The notes under the pieces were generated by a model. It had not been told where the DNA came from. It ran no database searches and was given only the letters and a program-made list of their open reading frames with translations. The position numbers were made by a program, and so were the translations under genes. A DNA stretch of 19,569 nt from an uncultured Succinivibrio sp. (GTDB lineage: Bacteria; Pseudomonadota; Gammaproteobacteria; Enterobacterales; Succinivibrionaceae), in the NCBI GenBank assembly GCA_900770725.1, contig CAAGLL010000052.1, positions 1 through 19,569 on the forward strand, given 5' to 3'. Below are positions 1 through 7,080 of this stretch, in pieces. The first letter of the stretch is position 1. Every line of letters begins with the position of its first letter.

Positions 1-60
1 ATCAGGCAGTTCATGGAGCCAGACGTGGAGCTGGTTGCCAGGTCAAGCTCGCATTTTTAG
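1..60 (+). CDS. Possible 3' end of an unknown gene (partial)
   Basis: Frame 1 is open from the first base to a TAG at 58-60 and would encode 19 C-terminal residues ending VARSSSHF. The start lies outside the window. The stretch is too short to recognise a family, and an open run of this length can arise by chance. It is listed only because the following DNA turns AT-rich and promoter-like, as expected after a gene end. Confidence 0.3.
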   Translation: MRQFMEPDVELVARSSSHF

Positions 61-354
61 GAGCATGAAAGGCGCCCAGACCTTGCCGCACAGCCATTTA
101 AAAGTGAGATCTGAAATGCAAAAACAGAGTATTTAACATATTGTTTAATCAATGTTTATGCTATTTCAATTTCGTACTTGAGACGAAAACGCCCCAAATA
201 CGGAATGAGACACTGGGTGCCTGCCCTGCCTCATCTCGCCGCTGCTGGCTTCATCGTCATCTCCTTGTTCATGGGATCGCTCGCGAAGGCCTTCTAATCC
301 CGGCGCTTTGGCGCGACAATCGGCCAAAAGCATCAAAGCGTCTTTGGAGGATTC
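61..354. other. Intergenic region upstream of the flavodoxin-fold reductase gene
   Basis: About 115-180 is clearly AT-richer than the flanks and holds promoter-like words such as TTTAAC at 132-137, TTGTTT at 141-146 and TATGCT at 157-162. No pair has both good hexamers and a 16-18 bp spacer, so no promoter is called. The second half regains coding-like composition and contains the possible microprotein listed separately. A good Shine-Dalgarno, GGAGG at 346-350, stands just before the ATG at 355. Confidence 0.5.
205..297 (+). CDS. Possible 30-residue membrane microprotein
   Basis: An ATG at 205 opens a 30-codon frame closed by TAA at 295-297. The peptide begins MRHWVPALPH and continues into a hydrophobic run, LAAAGFIVISLFMG, long enough for one membrane helix, then SLAKAF. 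Most third codon positions are G or C, as in neighbouring real genes, although the surrounding leader is AT-rich. An in-frame TTG at 178 would add a strongly basic RRKRPKYG segment before the helix. The Shine-Dalgarno is poor at both starts, and no family is recognised. It could equally be the tail of a decayed gene. Confidence 0.35.
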   Translation: MRHWVPALPHLAAAGFIVISLFMGSLAKAF

Positions 355-915
355 ATGAAGGGCATTGTGGTGATCTCGGGGCATCCTGATCTTGGGCATT
401 CCGTCGCTAACGCGGCGATCATCGATGAGATAAGGAAGGATCTGCCGGAGGCCTCGGTCCGCGACTTAGGGGCGCTTGGCGCCTCCGGGAGCTTTGACAT
501 CAGGGCCGAGCAGCAGGCGCTGCTCGATGCCGATGTCATCGTCTGGCAGTTCCCGTTCTTCTGGTACTCGATGCCCGCCATCATGAAGAAGTGGCTCAAC
601 GAGGTCTTCCTGCACGGCTTCTCCCACGGCTCGACGAAGAGGCTCACTGGCAAGAAGCTCATCGTGTCGGTGACGACCGGCGCCCCCGCATCGGCCTACC
701 AGCACGGCACGGCGTGCGGGCACACCATGGAGGAGCTGCTCGCGCCCTTCTCGAGCATCGCCGGGCTCTGCGCGCTCGATCTGCAAAAGCCCATGTGGCT
801 AAACGGCGTGAGCTACGCAAACCGCGCAACCCCTGAGAAGGTCAAGGAGCAGCAGGAGAGCGCCAGGGCCTACGCAGCATTGCTCATCAAGGCCATAAGG
901 GTCGCCGCGTCCTGA
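355..915 (+). CDS. NAD(P)H-dependent quinone reductase, KefF/MdaB-like flavodoxin fold
   Basis: This 186-residue protein belongs to the flavodoxin_2 family of FMN-dependent NAD(P)H:quinone oxidoreductases, cytosolic enzymes that reduce quinones by two electrons. KefF also serves as the ancillary subunit of the glutathione-gated potassium channel KefC. What is seen: an N-terminal beta-strand and flavin loop (IVVISGHPDLGHS, residues 4-16), the family core VWQFPFFWYSMPAIMKKWL around residues 63-81, then EVFLHGFSHG and the TTGAPASAY segment typical of the nicotinamide/FMN site. Length is close to KefF (about 176 residues). The start at 355 is fixed by GGAGG with a four-base spacer. No kefC-like transporter is adjacent, so a stand-alone stress quinone reductase is as likely as a channel subunit and no symbol is given. 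The gene is monocistronic, convergent with nth. Confidence 0.88.
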   Translation: MKGIVVISGHPDLGHSVANAAIIDEIRKDLPEASVRDLGALGASGSFDIRAEQQALLDADVIVWQFPFFWYSMPAIMKKWLNEVFLHGFSHGSTKRLTGKKLIVSVTTGAPASAYQHGTACGHTMEELLAPFSSIAGLCALDLQKPMWLNGVSYANRATPEKVKEQQESARAYAALLIKAIRVAAS

Positions 916-934
916 TCGGCCAGGCCCAGTTGCG

Positions 935-965
935 AGGAAGGGAAGGCGCCAGGCCTTCCCTTCCT
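935..965 (+). terminator. Hairpin terminator between convergent genes
   Basis: A perfect 13-bp stem, 935-947 (AGGAAGGGAAGGC) with 953-965, encloses a five-base GCCAG loop. It lies 19 bases after the reductase stop and 40 bases beyond the nth stop on the other strand. The following TTGTTCC is a weak U-tract in the plus direction. Its place between converging genes suggests it serves both. Confidence 0.7.
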
Positions 966-1005
966 TGTTCCTGCTTACGCCCATGCCCGCCTTTGCAGGC
1001 GGATC

Positions 1006-1707
1006 TCAGTCCGTCTTGTCCTTGTATCTGCAGATTTCCCTGATGCAGCAGGTGGCGCACTTTGGACTCCTTGCAGTGCAGACGAAGCGCCCGTGGAAGA
1101 GCAGGCGGTGGTGGGCCTCCTGCTTGTGCTCGTCGGGGACTATCGAGGGCAGCGCCTTCTCGACTGCCTGGGCATCCTTGAGAGGGCACAGCCCGGTCCT
1201 CTGGCACACCCTGAAGATGTGCGTGTCCACCGCGATGGTCGGATGCCCGAAGGCCACGTTCAACACGACGTTCGCAGTCTTGCTGCCCACCCCCGGCAGC
1301 GCCACCAGGGCATCGTAGTCGTCGGGCACCTGCCCGCCGTGCTCCTTGCAGAGGATCCCGGATAACGCGGCGAGGTTCCTGGACTTGGCGCGCCAAAGCC
1401 CGATGGACTTGATGTAGGGCGCGATGCCGTCGGGCCCGAGCTTTGCCATGGCCTTGGGATCGGGGGCCGCCTTGAAGAGCGCCGGGGTCGCGAGGTTCAC
1501 CGAGGCGTCGGTCGCCTGCGCCGAGAGCACCACGGCGCACAGGAGCTCGAAGGGGTTCTTGAACACGAGCGCCGGCCTTGGGTTTGGGAACTCCCGCGCC
1601 AGCGCATCCATCAGGGAGGAGACTTCGCTTGGGCTCAGGGCGCATGAGATTTTTTTGCGCCCGTGATCACGGCCCCCTGCGCTATCATATGTGCGCGCTG
1701 CAGTCAT
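1006..1707 (-). CDS. nth: Endonuclease III (DNA glycosylase/AP lyase)
   Basis: Nth removes oxidised pyrimidines from DNA and cleaves the abasic site by beta-elimination. Counting from the ATG at 1707 (233 residues), the helix-hairpin-helix LPGVGSKTA carries the catalytic lysine K143. VDTHIFRV supplies the catalytic aspartate D161. The C-terminal [4Fe-4S] loop has the exact C-X6-C-X2-C-X5-C spacing (C210, C217, C220, C226). Similarity to the E. coli enzyme runs through the whole body. The start is uncertain: E. coli Nth begins about where residue 24 lies here, near a CTG codon. The next in-frame ATG (1611) would trim the first helix, and none of the candidates has a good Shine-Dalgarno. In E. 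coli nth is the last gene after rsxE. Here it is head-to-head with rsxA, so the functional neighbourhood is kept but rearranged. Confidence 0.95.
   Translation of the reverse strand: MTAARTYDSAGGRDHGRKKISCALSPSEVSSLMDALAREFPNPRPALVFKNPFELLCAVVLSAQATDASVNLATPALFKAAPDPKAMAKLGPDGIAPYIKSIGLWRAKSRNLAALSGILCKEHGGQVPDDYDALVALPGVGSKTANVVLNVAFGHPTIAVDTHIFRVCQRTGLCPLKDAQAVEKALPSIVPDEHKQEAHHRLLFHGRFVCTARSPKCATCCIREICRYKDKTD
1661..1672. promoter_or_regulatory. Perfect 12-bp palindrome in the nth-rsxA divergent region
   Basis: CCGTGATCACGG is a perfect dyad lying between the nth body and rsxA. A TATGAT word, readable as a minus-strand -10, sits 11 bp away at 1684-1689. It could be an operator for one or both divergent genes. 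If nth starts at 1707 it lies inside the coding region and may be fortuitous. No matching -35 is evident. Confidence 0.25.
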
Positions 1708-1762
1708 AGGTGTATTGCCGCTTTTTGAAATAGTTGAAAATTTTCTGCCAATTCCCAGCAAA

Positions 1763-2350
1763 ATGCTTCACTACCTGATCTTGTTTTTCGGAGCCGTCAT
1801 TGTCAACAATTTCGTGCTCGTGAGGTTCCTCGGCCTCTGCCCGTTCATCGGCGTCTCAAACCGCCTGGGCGCGGCCGCCGGCATGGGCGCCGCGACCACC
1901 GTCGTGCTGGTCCTGGCCGCCGCCTCCTGCTACCTTGCGAACACCTACGCGCTCGCGCCGCTCGGCATCTCCTCGCTCGACCTCATCACCGACATCCTGA
2001 TCATCGCGATGGTCGTGCAGGTCGCCGAGGTCGTGATCCGCGCCTGCTCCTACTCCCTGTACAACGCGCTGGGGATCTACCTTCCGCTCATCACCACCAA
2101 CTGCATCGTGCTGGGCCTCGTGCTCATCAACAAGTCATTGGAGTACACGCTCCTGGAGTCGGTGGTCTACGCCTTCGGCGCAGGCGTCGGCTTCACGCTC
2201 GTGCTGGTGCTCTTCTCGGCCATCCGCGAGCGCCTTGCCATCTCTGACGTCCCCGAGCCCTTCCGCGGCACCGCCATCGCGCTCGTGACCGCAGGGCTCA
2301 TGTCGCTTGCCTTCATGGGCTTTGCAGGCTTTGCCGGGAGCGCGTCATGA
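1763..2350 (+). CDS. rsxA: Rnf/Rsx electron transport complex subunit A
   Basis: RsxA/RnfA is one of two homologous six-helix membrane subunits at the core of the Rnf complex, which couples electron flow between NADH and low-potential ferredoxin to ion movement. In E. coli the complex also resets the SoxR sensor. The 195-residue product is nearly family length and starts LHYLILFFGAVIVNNFVLV after Met. It keeps RFLGLCPFIGVS and LPLITTNCIVLG, and ends in the family-typical PFRGTAIALVTAGLMSLAFM. From family knowledge, C26 and C114 correspond to the cysteines that, with the RsxE pair, hold an intramembrane [2Fe-2S] cluster. The start at 1763 was chosen by homology, because the frame runs open to 1691 and the Shine-Dalgarno is weak. 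It is the first gene of the rsx operon, and its stop overlaps rsxB by ATGA. Confidence 0.97.
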   Translation: MLHYLILFFGAVIVNNFVLVRFLGLCPFIGVSNRLGAAAGMGAATTVVLVLAAASCYLANTYALAPLGISSLDLITDILIIAMVVQVAEVVIRACSYSLYNALGIYLPLITTNCIVLGLVLINKSLEYTLLESVVYAFGAGVGFTLVLVLFSAIRERLAISDVPEPFRGTAIALVTAGLMSLAFMGFAGFAGSAS

Positions 2351-2916
2351 GCCCTGCTGTAGAGAACTTCATCGCCGCCGGAGCCCTGGTGCTCGCCGCC
2401 TTCGGCCTCGTCATGTCGCTCATCACCACCTACGCGCGCAAGCACGCCTCGGGCGCCTTCAAGCGCGTGCGCAACCTGCTGCCGGGCATGAACTGCGGGC
2501 AGTGCGGCTGCCCTGGGTGCGACGCCTTCGCCAAGGCCCTGCTCGAGGGCAGGGCCAAGGTCGACGCCTGCCGCCCCGGCGGGCCGGATCTTGCCGAGTC
2601 GCTCGCCCAGGCGCTCGGCATGCCCGCGCCTGAAGGCGGCGACTACGAGGAGATGATCTTCGCGCCGCGCCAGATTGCCTTCATCCACGAGTCGTCCTGC
2701 ACCGGCTGCGGCAAGTGCGTGCGCGCCTGCAAGGTCGACGCCATTTCAGGCAGCCCCAAGCAGCCGCACGTGGTCAACCCCGAGTGGTGCATCAGCTGCG
2801 GCGACTGCGTCGACGCCTGCCCTGAGGAGTGCATCGAGATGGTGAGGGAGAAGCCCGTGCCGGCGGCCTTCAACTGGGAGATCAAGTCCGTGCAGCCTGG
2901 GAACGGCAGGAGGTAG
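2347..2916 (+). CDS. rsxB: Rnf/Rsx electron transport complex subunit B (polyferredoxin)
   Basis: RsxB is the membrane-anchored iron-sulfur subunit that exchanges electrons with ferredoxin on the cytoplasmic face. The 189-residue protein begins with one membrane helix (about residues 8-28). It then carries a four-cysteine cluster site with C50, C53, C58 and C75 (CGQCGCPGC, then C75). Two bacterial-ferredoxin motifs follow: CTGCGKCVRAC (C118-C128) and CISCGDCVDAC (C148-C158). All three cluster sites are intact. Length matches E. coli RsxB (about 192). Its ATG overlaps the rsxA stop by four bases, indicating translational coupling. The stop is followed three bases later by the rsxC GTG. Confidence 0.97.
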   Translation: MSPAVENFIAAGALVLAAFGLVMSLITTYARKHASGAFKRVRNLLPGMNCGQCGCPGCDAFAKALLEGRAKVDACRPGGPDLAESLAQALGMPAPEGGDYEEMIFAPRQIAFIHESSCTGCGKCVRACKVDAISGSPKQPHVVNPEWCISCGDCVDACPEECIEMVREKPVPAAFNWEIKSVQPGNGRR

Positions 2917-2918
2917 TC

Positions 2919-4886
2919 GTGCAGTCAAAGTCGCGCAGGCTGTTCCGCATCGCCCACGGAAAGCTTTGGAAATTCTTCGGCGGGGTCAGGCCCGATGCCA
3001 TGAGTGGCGCCAGGGACGACGCCATCGAGCAGCTGCGCATCCCCTCGCTCATCACGCTGCCCACCGGCCGCTACATGGGCAAGGACGGGCAGCTTCTGGT
3101 CAACGCGGGCGACTACGTCAAGCGCGGCCAGCCCCTGACCATCCCAGGCGGCGGCAGGCTCGTCCCGCTGCACGCCTCGACCTCGGGCACCGTGCTCTCC
3201 ATCGGCGACCAGGTCCTGCCCCATCCCTCCGGGTGCACCGGGCAGTGCGTCACCATCAAGACCGACGGCCTTGACGCCGCGGTCGATCCCAAGCCCTTCA
3301 AGGACTGGGAGAACGCGGCCCCCGGGCCGCTCCTCGCCCACATCCGCGAGATGGGCGTCGAGGGCATGGGCGGGGCGCTCTACCAGACCGCCGCCAAGCT
3401 CTCATCGGCCCTCGACGGCCCGCTCAAGGGCTGCAAGGTCTTCATCGTCAACGGCTGCGAGTGCGAGCCGGGGCTGTCGTGCGACGACCGCCTGATGCGC
3501 GAGCGCGCCGATCAGATAGCCGTCGGCATCAGGATCATCCAGAGGATCCTGAACCCCAAGGTGACCATAGTCGCCATCGAGGACGACAAGCCCGAGGCGA
3601 TCAAGACCATGACCGCCGCCACGGCCGGCATCGCCTTCGTGCGCACGCTGCCCTCGCGCTACCCCTCAGGCGAGGCGCGCCCGCTCATCCGCATCGTCAC
3701 CGGCATCGAGGTCCCCTACAGCGTCCACACCTCCGAGTGCGGCGTGGTCGTGGACAACGTCGGCACCGTCTACGCGGTCAAGCGCGCGGTCGTGGACGGC
3801 GAGGCCGTCACCAGCAGGGTGGTCACCGTCGTGGGCAGCTCGATGAAGCGCCACGGCAACGCCGAGGTGCGCCTTGGCACCTCCGTGCGCTTCATCCTCA
3901 ATTCCTTCCACCTCCACCCCGAGTTCCGCCAGAGGGTGATCATGGGCGGCCCGATGATGGGCTTCACCCTGCCCTCCATCGACGTGCCGGTGACCAAGGG
4001 CACCGCCTGCGTCATGGCCCCGGGGACGGCCGAGGTGCCGCTCTCCGAGGCGCCGCTGCACTGCATACGCTGCGGGCGCTGCGCCAGGGCCTGCCCTTCA
4101 AGGCTCGTGCCCTACCAGATGTATGCCTTCTCCAAGGCAGGCGATCACGCCCACGCGGCCAAGTGCGGGATCTCGGACTGCACGCTCTGCGGCTGCTGCT
4201 CCTTCGAGTGCCCAAGCCGCATCCCGCTCACGCTCCAGTTCCGCCGCGAGAAGGCCGTGCAGCAGATCCTCTTTAAGACCGAGCAGCGCAACACCCGCGC
4301 CCGCGAGGTCGCGGCCGAGCACGAGAAGCGCGAGGCCGAGCGCAAGGCGCGCATCGCCGCCAAGCGCGCCGCCGCGCTTGCGAGGATCAAGGCAGGGGGC
4401 GGCAAGGCCGCCCCCGCCGCTGCCGCGGCAGGCGCTGCCGACAACGGCAAGGCCGATCTCGAGTTCCGCCGCCAGGCCGCGCTGAGGGCCCGCGCCGCGC
4501 GCAAGGCCCAGATGGAGGCCGCCTCGGCCAAGGCCGCCAAGGAAGAGGCCGTGGCGCAGGAGCAATCTAAAGAGGCTGCCGCTGCTGCCGCTCCCGCCGA
4601 GGCCAAGGCGCCTGAACATCAGGTCCAGAAGAGCCGCGGCCCCGCGCTTCCCTACTCGCTGCGCCGCGGCGGCAGGCTCAAGACCGCCGAGAAGGTCGAG
4701 CTGTGGCAGGCCCCCGAGGAGCACGAGAGGGACCTGAGCCTCGTGGGCGAGGTGCCCGATGAGAACGCCCCCAAGCCCGAGGGCCGCGTCATCACGCGCA
4801 AGCTGCCCGTCGAGACCTTCGAGCAGCCGCGCCCTGAGGAGCACCCGCTCCCGCAGAGCCTCAAGAAGCTGCGCTCACGCCGCTAG
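2919..4886 (+). CDS. rsxC: Rnf/Rsx electron transport complex subunit C
   Basis: RsxC is the peripheral subunit that binds NADH and FMN and passes electrons to its own [4Fe-4S] clusters. The 655-residue product has the NADH/FMN-binding core (GVEGMGGALYQTAAK near 146-160, VNGCECEP at 178-184) and a soluble-ligand-binding beta-grasp region. Two clusters follow: C382/C385/C388/C392 and C421/C424/C427/C431. From about residue 455 to the end runs an Ala/Lys/Glu-rich, probably helical tail, followed by a Pro-rich basic end. E. coli RsxC also has a long Ala/Lys-rich tail, so this is a family tendency with divergent sequence. The start is GTG at 2919, fixed by AGGAGG five to six bases upstream. The open frame reaches back to 2829 inside rsxB but has no such signal there. 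Confidence 0.96.
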   Translation: MQSKSRRLFRIAHGKLWKFFGGVRPDAMSGARDDAIEQLRIPSLITLPTGRYMGKDGQLLVNAGDYVKRGQPLTIPGGGRLVPLHASTSGTVLSIGDQVLPHPSGCTGQCVTIKTDGLDAAVDPKPFKDWENAAPGPLLAHIREMGVEGMGGALYQTAAKLSSALDGPLKGCKVFIVNGCECEPGLSCDDRLMRERADQIAVGIRIIQRILNPKVTIVAIEDDKPEAIKTMTAATAGIAFVRTLPSRYPSGEARPLIRIVTGIEVPYSVHTSECGVVVDNVGTVYAVKRAVVDGEAVTSRVVTVVGSSMKRHGNAEVRLGTSVRFILNSFHLHPEFRQRVIMGGPMMGFTLPSIDVPVTKGTACVMAPGTAEVPLSEAPLHCIRCGRCARACPSRLVPYQMYAFSKAGDHAHAAKCGISDCTLCGCCSFECPSRIPLTLQFRREKAVQQILFKTEQRNTRAREVAAEHEKREAERKARIAAKRAAALARIKAGGGKAAPAAAAAGAADNGKADLEFRRQAALRARAARKAQMEAASAKAAKEEAVAQEQSKEAAAAAAPAEAKAPEHQVQKSRGPALPYSLRRGGRLKTAEKVELWQAPEEHERDLSLVGEVPDENAPKPEGRVITRKLPVETFEQPRPEEHPLPQSLKKLRSRR

Positions 4887-4894
4887 GAGCACGA

Positions 4895-6085
4895 ATGAAC
4901 ATCAGAATCACCGAACAGGCGCAAAAGCAGAACCTGGGCATCGAGCCGGCGCCGCACCTCCACGCCCGCATGAGCACGAGGATGATCATGCTCGCAACCT
5001 TCCTCGCGCTGCTGCCGGCCGCAGGCGCCTTCTACTACTTCACGGGCTTTGGCTTCGTGTGGCAGTTCCTGATCTCGCTTGCAACCGCGACCGTGTGCGA
5101 GGCGGCCGTGGCGCTGCTGCGCCGCCGCAGCCTCGTCGCGAGCCTCACGGACTGCTCGTTCCCGATCACCTGCCTCATTCTCGCGCTGACGCTGCCGCCG
5201 CTTCTGCCTTGGTACCTCACCTGCGCGGCGACCGCGTTTGCGATCCTCTTGGTGAAAGAGGCCTTCGGCGGCCTGGGCATGAACATCTTCAACCCGGCGA
5301 TGGCGGGCTTCATCTTCCTGTTCGTCTCCTGCTCGGGCTTCATGTTCCGCACCTGGGTGGCGCCGCAGAGCGCCGCCTGCGAGGTGATGACGCCCTCTGC
5401 GACCATGGACGTGATCTTCTACGGCAAGCCGCCTCTGGACCTGAAGTCCCGCCTTGAGGCCGCGGCGCCCGGCGCCACCCCGGTTGCAACGCGCGAGGGC
5501 CATGACGCGGACAACCCGTTCCTCGTGCCCGAGGACACCACGAGCGGCGCCTCGGAGAGCGCCGAGGACGCGACCACCGGGGCGACGATCCTCGAGGGAG
5601 TGAAGGCCTCGCGCAAGCATGGCACCGTGGATCTCGCCTCGGTGCTCCAGGACGAGACAATCTCGCCCTACATCTGGATCTCCTGCATGTTTGCCTTAGG
5701 CGGCATCGCGCTCATGATCCTGCGCATCGTGATCGTGAAGATGGCGCTCTCGTTCTTCATTGCGATCGCGGCCTTTGCCGCAATCGGGCACGCGCTGTGG
5801 CCGGCGCTCTTCATGCCGGTCTTAGACCAGCTCATCCTGGGCGGCACGGCCATCTGCGGCTTCTTCATCATCACCGATCCGGTGACGAACGCCGGCACCT
5901 CCAAGGGCAGGATCGCCTTTGCCGTGCTCTGCGCCTTCCTCATCGTGGCCATCCGCGCCCTGGGCTCCTACTCGGACTCGGTGGCCTTCTCGGTGCTGCT
6001 GTCTAACGCGGCTGCGCCGCTTATCGACGTACTGACGCACCGCCGCGCCTTCGGGCACGGCTACAAGAACGGGGAGCTTGACTGA
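4895..6085 (+). CDS. rsxD: Rnf/Rsx electron transport complex subunit D
   Basis: RsxD is a multi-helix membrane subunit carrying a covalently bound FMN and related to NqrB. The 396-residue protein has an early hydrophobic block (MIMLATFLALLPAAGAFYY), the conserved KEAFGGLGMNIFNPAMAGF near 121-139, and a C-terminal helix bundle with GFFIITDPVTNAGTSKGR. The FMN attachment motif [S/T]GAT appears as TGAT at 228-231, so T231 is the expected phosphoester site. The protein is about 45 residues longer than E. coli RsxD. The excess seems to be an acidic Ser/Thr/Asp-rich insert around 195-227 just before the flavin site. AGGAG at 4886-4890 overlaps the rsxC stop and sets the start at 4895. The stop overlaps rsxG by one base (TGATG). 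Confidence 0.96.
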   Translation: MNIRITEQAQKQNLGIEPAPHLHARMSTRMIMLATFLALLPAAGAFYYFTGFGFVWQFLISLATATVCEAAVALLRRRSLVASLTDCSFPITCLILALTLPPLLPWYLTCAATAFAILLVKEAFGGLGMNIFNPAMAGFIFLFVSCSGFMFRTWVAPQSAACEVMTPSATMDVIFYGKPPLDLKSRLEAAAPGATPVATREGHDADNPFLVPEDTTSGASESAEDATTGATILEGVKASRKHGTVDLASVLQDETISPYIWISCMFALGGIALMILRIVIVKMALSFFIAIAAFAAIGHALWPALFMPVLDQLILGGTAICGFFIITDPVTNAGTSKGRIAFAVLCAFLIVAIRALGSYSDSVAFSVLLSNAAAPLIDVLTHRRAFGHGYKNGELD

Positions 6086-7068
6086 TGGAAGGCATGGATC
6101 CCGAGGACCAGGACAAGAAGCTTGCAGGCGCGGGCAACGCGCCCGTAAAGGCTGGGACTGAGGCCCAGGCGGCGGCACCCGCGCCTTTGGCGGATGCTGC
6201 CAAGGCTGCGCCTTCTGAGGATGATGCAAAGGCTGGCGCGGATGCGCCGGCCGGCGGCGCCGCGAAGGCCCAGGACGGCGCTAAGGCTGCGGATAAGGCA
6301 AAGCCCGATCCTGAAGATGCGGCCAAGAAGCCCTCCAAGGCTGAGGACAGGATCTCCAAAAAGGATGCCGCCCAAGCCAAGGCGAAGGCCAGGGAAGCTT
6401 CTGCAAAGCCTTTGAAGAAAGAGGCGAAGGACGATGCCCCAAAGGGGCCGCTTGGGCGCAAGGAGCATCCTTTCCTGCGCGCGATCTACGCCGGGTTCTC
6501 GCTTGCCGTGATCTCGGCTGCCTGCTGTCTCATCGTGCTCAAGGCCGATCAGGCGACCTCCGCCGTCATCGAGCGCAACGAGAGCGAGGAGATCGCCAAG
6601 ACTGTCTCCAAGCTCCTGCCCAAGGAGGCGATGGAGAACGCCAAGTTCCAGTGCCACCTCGTGGACGACGCGCGCGTGGGCCGCAAGATGCGCCTGTACA
6701 CCTCGGAGAAGGAAGGCATCATCTCAGGCTACGTGATGACCTACTCGACAAACCGCGGCTACGCGGTGCCGCTGGTGCTCATCGCGGGCTTCACCGCCGA
6801 CAAGAAGGTCTACAAGGCCGACATCTTCATCTCCCACGAGACCCCGGGCCTTGGCGACAAGGTCGACCGCAACCACGGCGACTTCCTCGACATGATGAAC
6901 GGCAAAGGGCTTGAGGCCAGCTGGGACGTCAAGAAGTTCGGCGGCGACTTCGACTACATCACGGGCTCGACCGTGACCTCGCGCGCCGTGGTCACGGCGA
7001 CCGGCGACGCGCTCTCGGCGCTCAACGACATCAACGTGCAGGACTTGAAGCCCTGCCGCAAGCGCTGA
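6085..7068 (+). CDS. rsxG: Rnf/Rsx electron transport complex subunit G, with long N-terminal extension
   Basis: RsxG carries a covalent FMN on a domain outside the cytoplasmic membrane, anchored by one N-terminal helix. Here the helix is at about 131-152 (RAIYAGFSLAVISAACCLIVL). Family motifs follow: SHETPGLGDKV at 250-260, and TGST at 293-296, in which T296 is the expected FMN-bearing threonine in the [S/T]G[A/S]T motif. The protein is 327 residues against about 206 in E. coli. The excess is a roughly 125-residue N-terminal segment almost wholly of Ala, Lys, Asp, Glu and Pro before the helix, predicted cytoplasmic and disordered or helical. The ATG at 6085 overlaps the rsxD stop. A later internal start could shorten the tail, but the overlap coupling favours this one. 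Confidence 0.95.
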   Translation: MEGMDPEDQDKKLAGAGNAPVKAGTEAQAAAPAPLADAAKAAPSEDDAKAGADAPAGGAAKAQDGAKAADKAKPDPEDAAKKPSKAEDRISKKDAAQAKAKAREASAKPLKKEAKDDAPKGPLGRKEHPFLRAIYAGFSLAVISAACCLIVLKADQATSAVIERNESEEIAKTVSKLLPKEAMENAKFQCHLVDDARVGRKMRLYTSEKEGIISGYVMTYSTNRGYAVPLVLIAGFTADKKVYKADIFISHETPGLGDKVDRNHGDFLDMMNGKGLEASWDVKKFGGDFDYITGSTVTSRAVVTATGDALSALNDINVQDLKPCRKR

Positions 7069-7080
7069 TTGGAGGACTCA

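Noticed and set aside
141..389. Plus-strand frame of 82 codons before the reductase
   Set aside because: It overlaps the reductase start out of frame, has Cys/Arg-rich random-looking sequence and no Shine-Dalgarno.
1708..1761. Longer nth from a TTG at 1761
   Set aside because: It would add residues absent from the family, abut the rsxA start, and has no ribosome-binding site.
2829..2918. Longer rsxC beginning inside rsxB
   Set aside because: AGGAGG directly precedes the GTG at 2919, and the extension is not family-like.
7069..7080. TTG start of rsxE at 7069
   Set aside because: The TTG overlaps the GGAGG that serves the ATG at 7081.
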